Source: CAYZEZ01 sp964477295
GTDB taxonomy: Bacteria > Bacteroidota > Bacteroidia > Bacteroidales > SM23-62
Length of the DNA: 17,944 nt
Direction: 5' to 3'
NCBI GenBank assembly: GCA_964477295.1
Contig: CAYZEZ010000075.1
Coordinates: 1-17,944 of the forward strand
In this document: positions 1 to 7,674 of the stretch, in pieces
Numbering within the stretch: the first letter of the stretch is position 1
Layout: each line of letters opens with the position of its first letter
Notes under the pieces: generated by a model
Database searches by the model: none
What the model was told of the DNA's origin: nothing
What the model saw: the letters and a program-made list of their open reading frames with translations, nothing else
Position numbers and translations under genes: made by a program

Positions 1-277
1 CCTCCTCAACTTCTTCAAACTTGCTCAATTCGTTACTCAGAGCAAAAGAGGTCATTGAAGATCGGAGCTCAGTATCATTCAGTTTTTCGAAGGTATTTAC
101 CCTGAATATCCTGTCCCAATTAGCATTGTACTTATCGTAGCTGAGCTCGTTACGTACCAATACCATAATCAGGATGCTAATGGCGATCCCGATGGACAGG
201 CCAAGAATATTGATAATCGAGTGAACTTTGTACTTGGCGAGATTCCGGAACGTTATTATTAAATAATTACGTATCAT
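1..277 (-). CDS. ABC transporter permease, MacB/FtsX type (N-terminal fragment)
   Basis: Only the first 92 codons lie in the window; the frame stays open to base 1, so the gene continues to the left. The translation begins MIRNYLIITFRNLAKYKVHS, followed by a hydrophobic helix (about residues 20-45, with NILGLSIGIAISILIMVLV) and then a soluble stretch with YDKYNANWDRIFRVN. That start, one membrane helix and then a periplasmic core domain, is the standard opening of MacB-like permeases of Bacteroidota, which work with an ATPase subunit to move lipoproteins, peptides or toxic compounds or to transmit force across the envelope. The substrate cannot be inferred. ATG at 277 is chosen because it gives the typical N-terminus; AAGGG sits just upstream, in the arm of a small inverted repeat (281-296). 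The cognate ATPase is not visible. Confidence 0.85.
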   Translation of the reverse strand, partial: MIRNYLIITFRNLAKYKVHSIINILGLSIGIAISILIMVLVRNELSYDKYNANWDRIFRVNTFEKLNDTELRSSMTSFALSNELSKFEEVEE

Positions 278-280
278 CTA

Positions 281-348
281 AACCCTTATGAGGGTTACGA
301 CCATTAATTATGCCAAATTGTACAAGGTTCTTATTAACAATTTGTTAA
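281..348. promoter_or_regulatory. Inverted repeats upstream of the ABC permease
   Basis: The 192 bp between the permease start (277) and the SiaC-type gene stop (470) hold no gene. Two inverted repeats lie close to the permease: AACCCT/AGGGTT (281-286 and 291-296, 4-nt loop), immediately before the start codon, and TTAACAA-T-TTGTTAA (334-348), a 15-bp near-perfect palindrome placed where an operator or promoter would be expected. TTGTAC also occurs three times in the gap. These are observations of symmetry; binding by a regulator is inference, and no clear Bacteroides-type promoter was recognised. Confidence 0.3.
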
Positions 349-469
349 CAATGCCAGATCTTTCTAACTCCCTGATATTGTGTGCGATTTTGTACAGGAT
401 TGTACGTTTTAGGACAGAAGGGTCAATGACTCTCCTGGCAACAAGCTAAGGAGAATGCGTTCGCAGGAT

Positions 470-874
470 TCAATCTTCCTCGATGTATTCAAACGGTATT
501 TCAACCGCTTCTGCAAGGTCTTCACCATCTTCCCTCATTTTTTCGTCTCCCTCTTCATAGTGCCATTCTACATTAAGTGATATGCCGTAATTCATCACGT
601 TTTTAATTGATTTTAGTATCTGGATCAGGTATTTCGATGATGAAGTATTATAGTAAGACATGTTGAATATTAATTTCAGCGGAGGTATCTGGTTAACCAG
701 TGATGAATGTTCACTCAAAGCAATGGTCAGGGTCTGAATCCAATCCAGGGGGGTATCAAAGAATACCAGTACATCCTCTGGTCGTGATACACCTGAAATT
801 TCTAAAATACCGGTTGTAAGGTCAAAATCAACTTTTGGTGTAACATCAGTAGGTTCGATAAATAGTTTTTCCAT
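470..874 (-). CDS. SiaC-family regulatory phosphoprotein (DUF1987)
   Basis: A 134-residue cytosolic protein of the SiaC/DUF1987 family. In Pseudomonas aeruginosa SiaC is phosphorylated on one threonine by the kinase SiaB, dephosphorylated by the phosphatase SiaA, and in the unphosphorylated form activates the diguanylate cyclase SiaD. Here the central strand reads LKLIFNMSYYNTSSSKYLIQ; Thr77 in YNTSS lines up with the phosphorylated Thr of SiaC (in LNTSS), and the later WHYEEGDE segment also matches the family. The gene follows the SiaB-type kinase gene after only 15 bp, so the two are surely co-transcribed and probably act as kinase and substrate. No SiaA-type phosphatase or GGDEF protein is in the window, so the output partner is unknown. 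Family assignment is firm; the role in c-di-GMP control is inference by homology. Confidence 0.85.
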   Translation of the reverse strand: MEKLFIEPTDVTPKVDFDLTTGILEISGVSRPEDVLVFFDTPLDWIQTLTIALSEHSSLVNQIPPLKLIFNMSYYNTSSSKYLIQILKSIKNVMNYGISLNVEWHYEEGDEKMREDGEDLAEAVEIPFEYIEED

Positions 875-889
875 AATTATTAATTAATC

Positions 890-1402
890 CTAGTCGACTT
901 TCAGGTCAAGTTCAAAATTGTAATATTTCCCATGCAGCAAGGAGAAATTGTATTTTAACGGATGACATGAAATTTTCGCCATCTCAATGAATCCAAGCCC
1001 TGCTCCCCCTTTTTCCGTAAATTCACCATTAGTAATGGTTTCACGATAAAAAAGACGCATTTCTTCGGGATTTAGTGTATTGATCTTATCGATCTTATTT
1101 TTCACTCTTCCGATATCATCTCTGAGGATCGGATTGGCAGTACGAATGATAAAATCATGCTTGTTTTTGGTTAAATAAAATACTGGTTCGTATGCAGGAT
1201 GGTGTTTGATAAAATCTTTAAAATGATCTGAATACCTGTGAATATTCTCCAGTGTCTCTATCATCAGTGAGACGATCTTTTTGTACTCCACCATGTCAAT
1301 GTCGAATGTATCCTTCTTGCCTTTAAGTTCGCCAATTAGAATGCTAATGGTTTTAAAGGTCAAGTTGCCTTTAAAATCAATGATGGGAGTATAATCACTC
1401 AT
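890..1402 (-). CDS. SiaB-family protein kinase (DUF6272, GHKL ATPase fold)
   Basis: A 170-residue protein resembling the SiaB-family kinases of Bacteroidota, which use a histidine-kinase-like ATPase fold to phosphorylate a SiaC-type protein. Two ATP-binding motifs are visible: an N-box-like helix IETLENIHRYS (Asn53) and a G2-like lid GGAGLGFIEMAK (residues 132-143). There is no dimerisation/phosphoacceptor domain, no sensor and no membrane segment, as expected for this family. It lies 39 bp after RNase HI and 15 bp before the SiaC-type gene, so the order on the transcript is rnhA, siaB-like, siaC-like. The adjacent SiaC homologue with a conserved Thr is the obvious substrate (inference). ATG at 1402 gives a sensible N-terminus. 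Confidence 0.8.
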   Translation of the reverse strand: MSDYTPIIDFKGNLTFKTISILIGELKGKKDTFDIDMVEYKKIVSLMIETLENIHRYSDHFKDFIKHHPAYEPVFYLTKNKHDFIIRTANPILRDDIGRVKNKIDKINTLNPEEMRLFYRETITNGEFTEKGGAGLGFIEMAKISCHPLKYNFSLLHGKYYNFELDLKVD

Positions 1403-1441
1403 CTATTCAATAATAGTGGTTTTCCTTCCAGATACATAGGG

Positions 1442-1924
1442 CTAAAACATGCCCGGTTCATCCTGATATCCATCGTCTTCCAGCAGGTCGGGTTGCTTCG
1501 AGGCCTCCACAGCCAGGTGGTCACACCGTTCATTTTCAATATTATTGGCATGACCTTTAATCCAAATAAATTCAACCTTATGCTGCCTGTATATCTTTAA
1601 AAACCTTATCCATAGGTCGGGATTTTTTTTCTTCCTGAATTGCTTTGATTCCCATGAAAATACCCATCCCTTATTGATCGCCTCGCAAACATAGGTCGAA
1701 TCGGAATAAACAACTACGTTGCTGCCTGGATTTTTCAGTTGTTCCAATCCTTTAATTACGGCAAGCAACTCCATCCTGTTATTGGTAGTATGTGAATACC
1801 CCTGTGACAGCTCTTTCCGGTGCTTTCCGTATTTCAATACAACTCCATAACCTCCCGGACCCGGATTCCCCCTGGCAGCTCCATCGGTATAAATCCGGAT
1901 CTGCTTTTCGTTGTCCTTCTTCAT
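1442..1924 (-). CDS. rnhA: Ribonuclease HI
   Basis: Endoribonuclease that cuts the RNA strand of RNA-DNA hybrids, in the cytosol, during primer removal and R-loop clearance. All catalytic acids of the family are visible in the 160 residues: Asp14 in IYTDGAARGNPGPGG, Glu52 in NNRMELLAVIKGL, Asp75 in VYSDSTYV, Asp135 in NERCDHLA, plus the loop histidine His125 in IKGHANN. Length is normal for the bacterial type I enzyme with its basic segment (WESKQFRKKKNPDLW). It precedes the SiaB/SiaC pair on the same strand with a 39-bp gap. Only 26 nt separate its ATG from the T-run of the upstream terminator, so its promoter must overlap that hairpin or it depends on read-through. Confidence 0.95.
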   Translation of the reverse strand: MKKDNEKQIRIYTDGAARGNPGPGGYGVVLKYGKHRKELSQGYSHTTNNRMELLAVIKGLEQLKNPGSNVVVYSDSTYVCEAINKGWVFSWESKQFRKKKNPDLWIRFLKIYRQHKVEFIWIKGHANNIENERCDHLAVEASKQPDLLEDDGYQDEPGMF

Positions 1925-1950
1925 GAGGTTATTGAATTAGCGTTGAATAT

Positions 1951-1976
1951 AAAAAAAAAGCCCGAATCCGGGCTTT
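1951..1976 (-). terminator. Intrinsic terminator of the S46 peptidase unit
   Basis: AAAGCCCG (1957-1964) and CGGGCTTT (1969-1976) form an 8-bp perfect stem with a 4-nt loop. Read on the minus strand the hairpin runs straight into nine T residues (1959-1951), a textbook rho-independent terminator, 21 bp after the stop codon of the peptidase at 1998. On the plus strand there is no comparable T-run. Confidence 0.8.
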
Positions 1977-1997
1977 CATTTTGATCAATTAACAAGA

Positions 1998-4160
1998 TTA
2001 TTCCACTATCTTCATTTCCTGTACCAGATGTGTTGCTCCGGCATATTTATCTATGATGAATAAAACATACCGGATGTCTACATTGATACACTTCTGAATA
2101 TCATTTTCAAAGGCAATGTCCCCACTCATGGCTTCCCAGTTCCCATCAAAAGCCACACCGATCAGTTCGCCGTTCGCATTGAGAACGGGACTCCCTGAGT
2201 TCCCGCCTGTTATGTCGTTGTTGGTTGTAAAACAGACCGGCATATAATCATCCTCGCCATAGATACCATAATCTTTTTCCCGGTAAAGTGTTTTTAATTT
2301 TTCAGGAACAGTATATTCAAAATTATCGGGATCCTCTTTTTCCATGACTCCCGACAGGGTTGTATAATAATTATAATAAACTGCATCCCTGGCCTCATAA
2401 TCACCCACCTGGCCATATGTTAACCTGAGAGTTGAGTTGGCATCGGGGTAAAAAGTTCTGTCTTTCTGCATCGCCATCAATCCAGCTATGTATTCGCGGT
2501 GCCCTCTGGCCAGGTTGTCCTGGTATTCCTTATACTGGTCATCGATTTCAAAATACTTTCTGTAAATATCAAGAGCCATGGCAAATGCCAGGTCTTTCTG
2601 CAATGTTTTTAAATCCGGTGAGTCCAGAAATTCATTCACTTTTTCAGGATCAACAAAAATGGATTTCCTGAAGACATAATCCACATACTTTTCATAATTC
2701 CCCTTAAATTTATTATTAATGGTAGCATAAAAATCGGGATGAAACCGGGCCGGAACATCTTCACCAACCAAACGGAACATAGCTTTGGTTATTTTTTTAT
2801 CTGTTTCGGCATTATAGTCCTTATAATAGGTTGCCATCTCCTCCCGCATGGTTTTCACCACCTCTCCAATTGCTCCTGTATCCTCAGGTGATTCAAGAAG
2901 CACAAAGAAAACCTGGAAGAAGGAGCCTGCAAAATTAATGAATTCTATTCCACCAATCAGGGCCTCCAGGAGGTAATGCTGAGCCTGATGAATTTCCTTC
3001 CTTCCATTAATGGCACTACGTATCAGATCAAGTGATTCACTATACCCGGAGCTCTGGCCCGGATCATTTTTGAGCCAGTTCCTGAAATTTTTTTCCAGCT
3101 CTTCCCTGCGGGTTATCAGGTCCAGGTTTTGAATGCCCTGGTTCTGACCAATGGAATATTTCCAATAGTTACTCGATGTAGAATATTTAGAGGCATACTT
3201 TATGCGTATTGCATCACTCGACTGCATATCCTCCATCATCAGTCCCAGTTTTTTCCCTCGTATTTTAATCTGGTCGGGATTGTCTATATCTTTGATCTCA
3301 TTGATCTCATATGAGGTCATATACCTGTTTGTTGTCCCCGGATATCCCAGAACCATTGAGAAATCACCCTTTTTGAATCCTTTAAGTGATATGGGTAAAA
3401 AATATTTCGATTTCAGCGGAATATTATCCGGGGAATATTCAGCAGGTTTGCCGTCGGGACCTGTATAGACCCTGAAAAGACTAAAATCCCCGGTATGCCT
3501 TGGCCATTCCCAATTGTCGGAATCCTGACCAAACTTCCCTATTGATTCTGGCGGGGCTCCCACCAATCGTACATCCTGGAAGGTCTCCAGTACCACCAGG
3601 TAGTAGGTATTGCCTCCAAAAAAGGATTCAACCCTGGCTTCATAATCGGTCCCGTCTGTAGCTTCTTTTGTGATAAATTCAGAAATTTCGTTGACTTTAT
3701 CCAGTCTTTCCTGTTCAGACAGGTCATCTGTAAGCCGCGGAATGATACGGTCACTGATGTCTTCCATCCGGATTACAAAAGAAATTGTTTTACCTGGATT
3801 AGATAATTCCTGCTCGCGGGTCATGGCCCAGAATCCATCCGTCAGGTAATCGTGAGTAACAGAGCTGTGGGATTGAATTTCATCGAATCCACAATGGTGG
3901 TTGGTTAATAGCAATCCATCAGGGGAGATGAGCTCTGCCGTACAGGATCCATAATCCAGGGCACCAACAGCATCTTTGATACTCGACGTATTGATATTGT
4001 AAATCTGGTCGGCAGTCAGTTTCAAACCCATCTCCTGCATTTCTTTCATGTTTAGCTCCCGGATCAGCGGTAACAGCCACATCCCTTCGTCTGCCCTGGT
4101 CTGCGGCACTGCCAACAACCAGGTTATCAGCGCAATACATATTGATTTTTTCATATGCAA
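1998..4160 (-). CDS. S46 family dipeptidyl-peptidase, DPP7-like (copy 2 of tandem pair)
   Basis: Secreted serine exopeptidase that removes dipeptides from the N-terminus of peptides, mainly in the periplasm of Bacteroidota. The 720 residues start with a signal peptide ending TRA before DEGMWLLP, the usual mature start of the family. The catalytic triad is visible: His89 in TNHHCG, Asp225 in RHTGDFS, Ser655 in TGGNSGSP. Asn216-Trp217 in SDNWEWP match the residues that bind the substrate amino terminus. Eighteen residues after the catalytic Ser, where DPP11 has Arg (Asp/Glu specificity), this protein has Gly673 in AFDGNWEAM, so a DPP7-like preference for hydrophobic P1 residues is expected. ATG at codon 3 (MKKSIC) is an equally good start. 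There is no T9SS domain. It lies downstream of a paralogue on the same strand and ends at a strong terminator. Confidence 0.93.
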   Translation of the reverse strand: MHMKKSICIALITWLLAVPQTRADEGMWLLPLIRELNMKEMQEMGLKLTADQIYNINTSSIKDAVGALDYGSCTAELISPDGLLLTNHHCGFDEIQSHSSVTHDYLTDGFWAMTREQELSNPGKTISFVIRMEDISDRIIPRLTDDLSEQERLDKVNEISEFITKEATDGTDYEARVESFFGGNTYYLVVLETFQDVRLVGAPPESIGKFGQDSDNWEWPRHTGDFSLFRVYTGPDGKPAEYSPDNIPLKSKYFLPISLKGFKKGDFSMVLGYPGTTNRYMTSYEINEIKDIDNPDQIKIRGKKLGLMMEDMQSSDAIRIKYASKYSTSSNYWKYSIGQNQGIQNLDLITRREELEKNFRNWLKNDPGQSSGYSESLDLIRSAINGRKEIHQAQHYLLEALIGGIEFINFAGSFFQVFFVLLESPEDTGAIGEVVKTMREEMATYYKDYNAETDKKITKAMFRLVGEDVPARFHPDFYATINNKFKGNYEKYVDYVFRKSIFVDPEKVNEFLDSPDLKTLQKDLAFAMALDIYRKYFEIDDQYKEYQDNLARGHREYIAGLMAMQKDRTFYPDANSTLRLTYGQVGDYEARDAVYYNYYTTLSGVMEKEDPDNFEYTVPEKLKTLYREKDYGIYGEDDYMPVCFTTNNDITGGNSGSPVLNANGELIGVAFDGNWEAMSGDIAFENDIQKCINVDIRYVLFIIDKYAGATHLVQEMKIVE

Positions 4161-4197
4161 AATAAAGAGGTTGCCTCGTTTTCAGAGCCAACCCAAA

Positions 4198-4224
4198 GTC
4201 ATCCTGAAACGAGTTCAGGATGAC
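4198..4224. repeat. Perfect 11-bp inverted repeat between the S46 paralogues
   Basis: GTCATCCTGAA (4198-4208) and TTCAGGATGAC (4214-4224) are exact reverse complements around a 5-nt loop ACGAG. The element lies in the 75-bp gap between the two peptidase genes and has no T-run on either strand, so it is a poor terminator. It resembles palindromic intergenic repeats that recur in many bacterial genomes; whether it recurs here cannot be seen from one window. In the transcript it could act as a stability element or attenuator between the two genes. Confidence 0.6.
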
Positions 4225-4235
4225 GTATTTTAAAA

Positions 4236-6416
4236 TTATTCTACGATTGTCATCTCATCAACAAGACGCTTTGCCCCTGCAAACTTATCGATGATAAACA
4301 ACACATATCGGATATCAACACTTATACATTTTTGTAGCTCTGGTTCAAATACGATGTCACCACTCATTGCCTCCCAGTTTCCGTCAAAAGCAAGACCGAT
4401 CAACTCACCATTCCCATTAATTACAGGGCTGCCTGAATTACCCCCTGTGATATCATTGTTGGTGGTAAAACATACATCCATTTCACCATCTTTCCCGTAA
4501 CGGCCAAAGTCCTTTTTCTCATACAGCTCTTTCAGGTAGGGATCAACAATAAACTCGTAGTTATCAGGATCCTCTTTTTCCATGACTCCCTTAAGGGTTG
4601 TATAATACTTATAAATAACCGCATCTCTGGGTTCATAATCCCCGACAGTTCCATAGGTCAGCCGCATAGTAAAGTTGGCATCGGGATAAAATACTTTATT
4701 GGGTTGCATTTCCATCAGTCCGGCAATATATTTCATACTTCCCAGGCTCAATTGCATGGCGTAAAGACTTGTCTGCGACTGCAGCTCCCGGTACATTTCA
4801 TTGATGGATTTAGCCAGCAGTACAGCAGGGTCTTTTTCGAGCACCTTTGCAGATGGATTATCCAGGAAAGCATTGAACTTTTCTTCACTGGACAGGACAG
4901 ACTTTGCAAACATAACATCGACAAACTTGCTATAATTGCCTTTGTATTTTGATTTAATCTCTTTCAGGTATGATGGTTGATATTCAGGCTTTACATCTTC
5001 CATAAACATCTTCAACATGACCTTAACCACTTTCTGATCTGTAGGGGGATTGTAGTTTTTATAGAATCCTTCTGACCTTGACCGGATTCGCTCTGTGGCT
5101 TCTGCGATTTGATCTTCATCACCGCTGCTCAATGCGTCAGCCAGACTGGCTCCGCCACCACCGCGCATGTATCCACCACCACCGGAGATCATTCCTGCAG
5201 CACTAATTATCTCACTTCCCCTGAGTAAACATTCCTGCATGTATTGTAAAGAATGCATCAGGTCAGCCCTGCTTTTTACAGCTGTCTCGATATCGCTTAA
5301 TGCATTGCCATATTTTTCTTTTGCATCAGGATTGGCATTCACCCATTTGGTGAATTGTTCTTCCTCCTTCTGCTTTTTAGCTTTGATATTCAGCTTTTTT
5401 AATCCATTACTCTGACCGATAGAGAATTTCCAATAGTTACTTGAACCTGAATATTTTGAAGAATACTGGATCCTGACATTTTCGTCGGCCATCATATCTG
5501 CCCAGATAATCTCCTGACGTGCACCACGGATCTTGATCCTGTTCGGATGGGTAATATTCAATAATTCATCTATTTCAAATGAGGTCATATATCTCTGGGT
5601 TCCACCAGGATAACCCAATACCATTGCAAAATCTCCTTTTTCTACTCCCTTAATGGATACCGGGAGATGATATTTAGGCTTATAAGGTATATTCTCTTCG
5701 GAATATTCGGCCGGTGTGCCATCGGGAGACATATACACGCGGAATACGCTGAAATCACCGGTGTGACGTGGCCACATCCAGTTGTCGGTATCGTGACCGA
5801 ATTTCCCAATGGAGGAGGGCGGTGCGCCTACAAAACGTACATCCTGGTAGATCTCATAAACCAGGAGGTAGAACTGGTTTCCTCCGAAAAAAGACCTTAC
5901 GGTTCCCCTGTAATGTGTCCCTTCTATAGCTGCATCAGCAATCTCCTGTGCAACCCCGCGAATCATCGTGGCGGCTTCTTCGTCGGTAACATCACCCATT
6001 TTTTCCTTAACCTGCTCTGTTACATCTTCAATTTTTACTAAAAAGGTGACAGCCAACCGTGGATTGGGAAGTTCTTCTTCCAGGCTGCCAGCCCAGTAAC
6101 CGTCTTCAAGATAATTGTGCTCAGGTGATGAATGGGCCTGGATACTGCCATAACCACAATGGTGATTGGTAAGCAGCAATCCCTGGTCGGATACTATCTC
6201 ACCTGTACATCCACCACCGAAAATGACAATGGCATCCTTTAAACTTGAATGATTTACACTGTAAATATCCTCGGCTGTCAGTTTCAGTCCCATTTCAGTC
6301 ATGGTACCAATGTTCAGCTTTTCCAGCAGAGGCAATAGCCACATCCCCTCATCAGCTCTGAGAGTGGATGTACTGAGAATTAAAATACTAACTAAACAGA
6401 AAAATAATTTTTTCAT
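4236..6416 (-). CDS. S46 family dipeptidyl-peptidase, DPP7-like (copy 1 of tandem pair)
   Basis: Paralogue of the downstream S46 enzyme with the same architecture over 726 residues. The signal peptide (residues 1-21, ending LRA) is followed by DEGMWLLPLL. The triad is His86 in TNHHCG, Asp221 in RHTGDFS and Ser661 in TGGNSGSP; Asn212-Trp213 form the N-terminus-binding pair. Gly679 in AFDGNWEAM again points to DPP7-like rather than DPP11-like specificity. A glycine-rich insert (about 411-423, GGGGYMRGGGG) sits in the helical lid region, where the other copy has an unrelated sequence, so the lid is where the two enzymes differ most. Both end in nearly the same tail (EM-IVE). It is the first gene of the pair, divergent from rlmN, and its promoter should lie in 6417-6560. 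The function as a periplasmic dipeptide-releasing enzyme follows from the family. Confidence 0.93.
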   Translation of the reverse strand: MKKLFFCLVSILILSTSTLRADEGMWLLPLLEKLNIGTMTEMGLKLTAEDIYSVNHSSLKDAIVIFGGGCTGEIVSDQGLLLTNHHCGYGSIQAHSSPEHNYLEDGYWAGSLEEELPNPRLAVTFLVKIEDVTEQVKEKMGDVTDEEAATMIRGVAQEIADAAIEGTHYRGTVRSFFGGNQFYLLVYEIYQDVRFVGAPPSSIGKFGHDTDNWMWPRHTGDFSVFRVYMSPDGTPAEYSEENIPYKPKYHLPVSIKGVEKGDFAMVLGYPGGTQRYMTSFEIDELLNITHPNRIKIRGARQEIIWADMMADENVRIQYSSKYSGSSNYWKFSIGQSNGLKKLNIKAKKQKEEEQFTKWVNANPDAKEKYGNALSDIETAVKSRADLMHSLQYMQECLLRGSEIISAAGMISGGGGYMRGGGGASLADALSSGDEDQIAEATERIRSRSEGFYKNYNPPTDQKVVKVMLKMFMEDVKPEYQPSYLKEIKSKYKGNYSKFVDVMFAKSVLSSEEKFNAFLDNPSAKVLEKDPAVLLAKSINEMYRELQSQTSLYAMQLSLGSMKYIAGLMEMQPNKVFYPDANFTMRLTYGTVGDYEPRDAVIYKYYTTLKGVMEKEDPDNYEFIVDPYLKELYEKKDFGRYGKDGEMDVCFTTNNDITGGNSGSPVINGNGELIGLAFDGNWEAMSGDIVFEPELQKCISVDIRYVLFIIDKFAGAKRLVDEMTIVE

Positions 6417-6452
6417 GGTATTCTGGATTTTAAGGTATAATTCGGAAGATGC

Positions 6453-6469
6453 AATATTAATTTAATATT
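6453..6469. promoter_or_regulatory. Palindrome in the divergent S46/rlmN intergenic region
   Basis: AATATTAA-T-TTAATATT is a 17-bp palindrome in the 150-bp AT-rich gap between the divergent S46 peptidase and rlmN. The position suits an operator or promoter element for the peptidase (36 bp before its start). AT-rich palindromes also arise by chance, and no convincing -33/-7 pair was identified, so a regulatory role is only suggested. Confidence 0.25.
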
Positions 6470-6568
6470 ACATGTTTTCAAAGAACTGGCAAATGATTTT
6501 CATTTTAATATGTTCTAAAACAATCATTTAATATATTTATCCGATTTTTACTGTTATTTGAAGTGTTT

Positions 6569-7603
6569 ATGAGGGACATAAGGGAGATATCATTTAAAGA
6601 GCTGGAGGAATACCTGACCGGCCTGGGGGAAAATAAATTCAGGGCCAGGCAGGTGGATGAATGGATATGGAAGAAGGCTTCTTCATCCTTTGATGAGATG
6701 ACTAATCTTTCACTGGAGTTGCGAAACAGGTTGATCTCGGATTTTAGTCTCTCAAAGCTTAAAGTTCAAACCATACAGGTCAGTCAGGATAGGACACATA
6801 AATTTGGTTTCAGCACCGGGGACGACCGTATTGTTGAAGGGGTGATTATCCCGGCTGACAATCGCCTTACAGCCTGTATCTCTTCCCAGGTTGGATGTAA
6901 GCTGAATTGTAAATTCTGTGCCACAGCCAGTATTACCCGTAGCCGTGATCTGACTGTCCCCGAGATTTTCGACCAGGTATCCATAATGGAAAAGAAAGCA
7001 AGGGAGTTATCGGGCAAACGGTTTAGCAATATTGTTTTCATGGGGATGGGTGAGCCTTTGTTGAATTATCATAATGTAACAGGGGCAATTGAAAAGATCG
7101 TATCTTCAGAGGGATTAGCTTACTCTCCTCAGCGTATAACACTTTCTACAGCGGGTTTGGTCAGGGAGATCATACAGCTGGCAGATGATGATGTACCGTT
7201 TAACCTGGCCATCTCCCTGCATACCGCCGATGAAGAAAAAAGATCACACCTGATGCCGGTGAACCGTTCAAATCCTTTAAATGAGCTGCGCGAGTCGATC
7301 CGCTATTTTCACGAAAAGACAGGTACCCGGATCACTTACGAATACCTGTTGTTGAAAGATTTCAATGACAGCCTGGAAGATGCGCAGGAATTCGCAGAAT
7401 TCTGTAAGGTATCGCCCTGCAAGATCAACCTGATAGAATACAATGAGATCAAAACAGGTTTGTTCTTTAAGTCGGACCCGGCCGTTACAAAACAATTCTT
7501 TGATTTCCTTAAATCGAAGAACCTGGTAGTTAATCTAAGGAAAAGCAGGGGGGCAGATATTGATGCAGCTTGCGGCCAGCTGGCGGGAAAGCGTGAGAAA
7601 TAA
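6569..7603 (+). CDS. rlmN: Dual-specificity RNA methyltransferase RlmN (23S rRNA A2503 / tRNA A37)
   Basis: Radical-SAM enzyme that puts a methyl group on C2 of A2503 in 23S rRNA and of A37 in some tRNAs. Counting from the ATG at 6569 (344 residues), the radical-SAM cluster is Cys110, Cys114 and Cys117 in GCKLNCKFCATA. The SAM-binding GMGEPLLNY follows at about 159-167, and Cys335 in ADIDAACGQL is the conserved cysteine that resolves the methyl-transfer intermediate. The N-terminal RNA-binding domain (KELEEYLTGLGENKFRARQV) is complete. A GTG two codons earlier (6563) is in frame, but the ATG gives the normal N-terminus MRDIREIS and is preferred. Monocistronic; a hairpin follows the stop. Confidence 0.95.
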   Translation: MRDIREISFKELEEYLTGLGENKFRARQVDEWIWKKASSSFDEMTNLSLELRNRLISDFSLSKLKVQTIQVSQDRTHKFGFSTGDDRIVEGVIIPADNRLTACISSQVGCKLNCKFCATASITRSRDLTVPEIFDQVSIMEKKARELSGKRFSNIVFMGMGEPLLNYHNVTGAIEKIVSSEGLAYSPQRITLSTAGLVREIIQLADDDVPFNLAISLHTADEEKRSHLMPVNRSNPLNELRESIRYFHEKTGTRITYEYLLLKDFNDSLEDAQEFAEFCKVSPCKINLIEYNEIKTGLFFKSDPAVTKQFFDFLKSKNLVVNLRKSRGADIDAACGQLAGKREK

Positions 7604-7607
7604 CAAT

Positions 7608-7639
7608 CAAAATCCGCCGATTGAAACCGGCGGATTTTG
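7608..7639. terminator. Probable bidirectional terminator hairpin between rlmN and flippase
   Basis: CAAAATCCGCCG (7608-7619) and CGGCGGATTTTG (7628-7639) pair perfectly over 12 bp around an 8-nt loop. The hairpin begins 4 bp after the rlmN stop and lies between convergent genes. On both strands the 3' arm ends in TTTTG, giving a short U-run but no longer tract, so termination strength is uncertain. It overlaps the first palindrome of repeat copy A. Confidence 0.55.
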
Positions 7640-7670
7640 AGGTTGATAAACAAATCCGGGCATCAACCCG
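7614..7670 (+). repeat. 57-bp double-hairpin intergenic repeat, copy A
   Basis: The segment has two palindromes: CCGCCG/CGGCGG (7614-7633) and CCGGG/CCCG around CATCAA (7656-7670). Aligned without gaps to 9265-9321 I count 37 identical bases of 57, and both palindromes fall at the same offsets. It ends 4 bp before the flippase stop codon (7675-7677 on the minus strand). Nothing codes within it. Confidence 0.55.
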
Positions 7671-7674
7671 CACT

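Noticed and set aside
315..348. Minus-strand promoter for the ABC permease (TACAATTTG with TTG upstream)
   Set aside because: The -7 element has one extra base against TAnnTTTG and the spacing to an upstream TTG is too short, so it is not reported as a promoter.
1623..1630. Run of eight T (A8 in rnhA) as a slippage switch
   Set aside because: Lys-Lys-Asn codons in AT-rich genes give A8 runs often; RNase HI is a housekeeping enzyme and not a likely phase-variable target.
5667..6041. Plus-strand open frame of 124 codons antisense to the upstream S46 peptidase
   Set aside because: The peptidase frame carries the catalytic motifs here; the antisense frame has no recognisable domain and arises from codon bias.
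6563..6568. GTG start for rlmN two codons upstream
   Set aside because: The ATG at 6569 gives the normal N-terminus and is the stronger codon; the GTG adds only Met-Phe.
7336..7653. Minus-strand open frame over the end of rlmN
   Set aside because: It overlaps the conserved C-terminal part of rlmN including the catalytic cysteine and runs through the terminator hairpin.
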